In this document: piece by piece, positions 63,944 through 64,000 of the stretch
Layout of the letters: the number at the start of each line of letters is the position of its first letter
Position numbering within the stretch: position 1 is the stretch's first letter
From: Amaranthus tricolor
Taxonomy: Eukaryota > Streptophyta > Magnoliopsida > Caryophyllales > Amaranthaceae
Direction of reading: 5' to 3'
DNA length: 64,000 nt
Assembly: GCF_026212465.1 (NCBI RefSeq)
Contig: NC_080062.1
Location: forward strand, 5,446,865-5,510,864
Notes under the pieces: model-generated
Databases searched by the model: none
What the model saw: the letters and a program-made list of their open reading frames with translations, nothing else
What the model was told of the DNA's origin: nothing
Position numbers and translations under genes: made by a program

Positions 63944-64000
63944 AACTGAACTTTATAATAGCTTAGATTGCACAAATAAGATCAATTGTAACTAAAGAAT

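Overview
The window looks like nuclear DNA of a flowering plant, probably a eudicot. It is very AT-rich, its genes carry GT-AG introns, every recognisable protein is a plant family member, and the space between genes is packed with Stowaway-type MITEs, LTR retrotransposon pieces, foldback elements and (TA)n arrays. The frequent GTGAGACGGTCTCA-like motifs and the repeat style recall Caryophyllales (Amaranthaceae-like) genomes; that placement is only an impression. No prokaryotic, organellar or viral gene block is visible, and no tRNA or rRNA gene was recognised.

Layout. 1-20.7 kb is the gene-rich part: the last two coding exons of a RETICULATA/DUF3411 plastid protein (+); an ERD15-like PAM2-motif stress regulator (+); an 82-aa heavy-metal-associated (HMA) domain protein whose first coding exon is only 9 nt (-); an eight-exon calcium-dependent staphylococcal-type nuclease (CAN family, +, complete, 334 aa); and a three-exon Sel1-repeat protein (-, 161 aa). 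20.7-39.7 kb is gene-poor and holds a deleted Ty1/copia element (minus strand, about 145-bp LTRs with unusual ends) into which a 2.69-kb TG...CA solo LTR-like element inserted with an AAAAA target duplication. Near 40 kb lies an intronless WUN1/NTF2-like wound-induced protein (-) whose TATA box sits inside the long ORF, so its start codon is uncertain. 40.5-62 kb is repeats: a 1.26-kb (TA)n array with only C interruptions, an LTR fragment, several foldbacks, a 95-bp tandem array with nested insertions, and an 840-bp long-inverted-repeat element carrying six copies of a 21-bp palindrome around a 230-bp TA core. The window ends with a complete intronless PLAC8/DUF2985 membrane protein (-).

The genes are independent transcription units, not a pathway. 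ERD15, WUN1-like, CAN and PLAC8 families all have published links to stress or membrane-associated processes, but nothing in the sequence shows co-regulation. The exon models for HMA, CAN and Sel1 were assembled by hand from splice signals, reading-frame continuity and family memory; they close without a frame break. The most unusual structure is the palindrome-rich foldback at 58.4-59.2 kb; the most unusual gene-level signal is the possible non-AUG start of the WUN1-like gene.
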